Shown piece by piece: positions 32,756 to 33,061 of a DNA stretch of 33,061 nucleotides. The stretch is from Bacteroidota bacterium (GTDB taxonomy: Bacteria > Bacteroidota > Bacteroidia > Chitinophagales > Chitinophagaceae): positions 1 to 33,061 of the forward strand of contig JAEZDR010000053.1 of assembly GCA_023433265.1 (NCBI GenBank). The letters are read 5' to 3'. The first letter of the stretch is position 1. Every line of letters starts with the position of its first letter. Position numbers and translations under genes: made by a program. The notes under the pieces are model-generated. The model saw only the letters and a program-made list of their open reading frames with translations. It ran no database searches and was not told the origin of the DNA.

Positions 32756-33061
32756 TTAGTTTAGCTTCAATTCCTGTTTATTTACACCGGAACCCAGTTC
32801 GATAGATGCCGGTGGCAATTTGATGTTGCTGGCTTTTGCTGTAATGTTACTAATCTTACCCTGTGCTGAAATAAACGTCTTTGTATTGGGGTGGGCATAC
32901 ACATCCAGTAACGAAATATTGTGAGCGTCTGTAAATGTGTAGGTCTTCTCTTTTTCTGTAAGTAGTTTCACTTGTTTGAAGGTGAGGTCTTTTACATCCT
33001 GGGCTACCACGCCGTTAGCTGACTGGATGGTAATATTTTCAAAGGTGAGTTGGTGTACGGG
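32756..33061 (-). CDS. Probable pectinase-type beta-helix protein, C-terminal end
   Basis: The gene enters from the right edge; the frame is open to base 33061, so about 101 C-terminal residues are visible. The text HQLTFENITIQSANG, KDLTFKQVKLLTEK and AHNISLLDVYAHPN has the turn-and-strand rhythm of right-handed beta-helix proteins, and this arrangement is like the end of Bacteroidota GH28 (polygalacturonase) enzymes. No catalytic residues are in view, so GH28 is tentative. It is upstream of gcvT on the same strand. Confidence 0.55.
   Translation of the reverse strand, partial: PVHQLTFENITIQSANGVVAQDVKDLTFKQVKLLTEKEKTYTFTDAHNISLLDVYAHPNTKTFISAQGKISNITAKASNIKLPPASIELGSGVNKQELKLN

Noticed and set aside
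1..33061. Search for tRNA, rRNA, CRISPR arrays, integrases or transposases
   Set aside because: By eye no tRNA T-loop pattern, spaced direct repeats of CRISPR type, or transposase motif was found; the window looks like stable chromosome.

Overview
This 33 kb window looks like chromosome from a member of the Bacteroidota, probably close to Chitinophagaceae. That is an inference. It rests on several promoters that fit the Bacteroidota -33 TTTG / -7 TAnnTTTG pattern, on many Sec and lipoprotein signal peptides, on a Sec-type (clade II) nitrous oxide reductase, and on the style of the housekeeping proteins. I saw no tRNA, rRNA, CRISPR array, insertion sequence or prophage.

Layout. 1-5.1 kb: the 3' end of a long-chain acyl-CoA synthetase gene, a YggS-type PLP protein, a photolyase without an obvious ATG start, and a PhoH-family ATPase closed by a terminator. 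5.2-11.5 kb: five same-strand, tightly spaced genes for exported proteins that I do not recognise. The first two are related through two tandem copies each of a short beta-rich module, and the first also has TPR-like repeats. 11.5-13.4 kb: a small lipoprotein, a FluC fluoride channel, an inorganic pyrophosphatase (a classic fluoride target), a half-length TauE/SafE protein and a 53-residue membrane peptide. 13.4-17 kb: a DUF2461 protein, an aldo/keto reductase and a YkgJ-type cysteine-cluster protein, separated by two long intergenic stretches holding inverted and 11-bp-periodic repeats. 17-20.7 kb: rplU-rpmA, a histone-H1-like Lys/Ala/Pro repeat protein, a membrane protein, clpX and two small unknown genes. 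20.7-24.6 kb: a dipeptidyl peptidase IV, a small membrane protein and enolase.

24.7-31.5 kb is the most distinctive part: a nitrous-oxide respiration locus. A cysteine-free Crp/Fnr regulator is divergent from a monohaem cytochrome c lipoprotein, nosZ (predicted lipoprotein, all CuA and most CuZ ligands visible), a gene joining a NosB-like membrane domain to NosL, nosD, nosY, and a group III truncated haemoglobin. A 16-bp perfect palindrome of the FNR type lies in the divergent promoter. The ATPase gene nosF, normally between nosD and nosY, is absent: only 11 bp separate the two. A strong terminator follows nosZ, and a fresh -7 element precedes the accessory genes, so the reductase and its maturation genes are probably transcribed at different levels.

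31.5 kb to the end: gcvT on the minus strand with a 16-bp palindrome in its leader, then the 3' end of a probable pectinase-type beta-helix gene.

The best candidates for something undescribed are the nosF-less nos locus with its NosB-NosL fusion, the five-gene exported-protein cluster, and the 11-bp-periodic intergenic repeats that occur at two separate sites.
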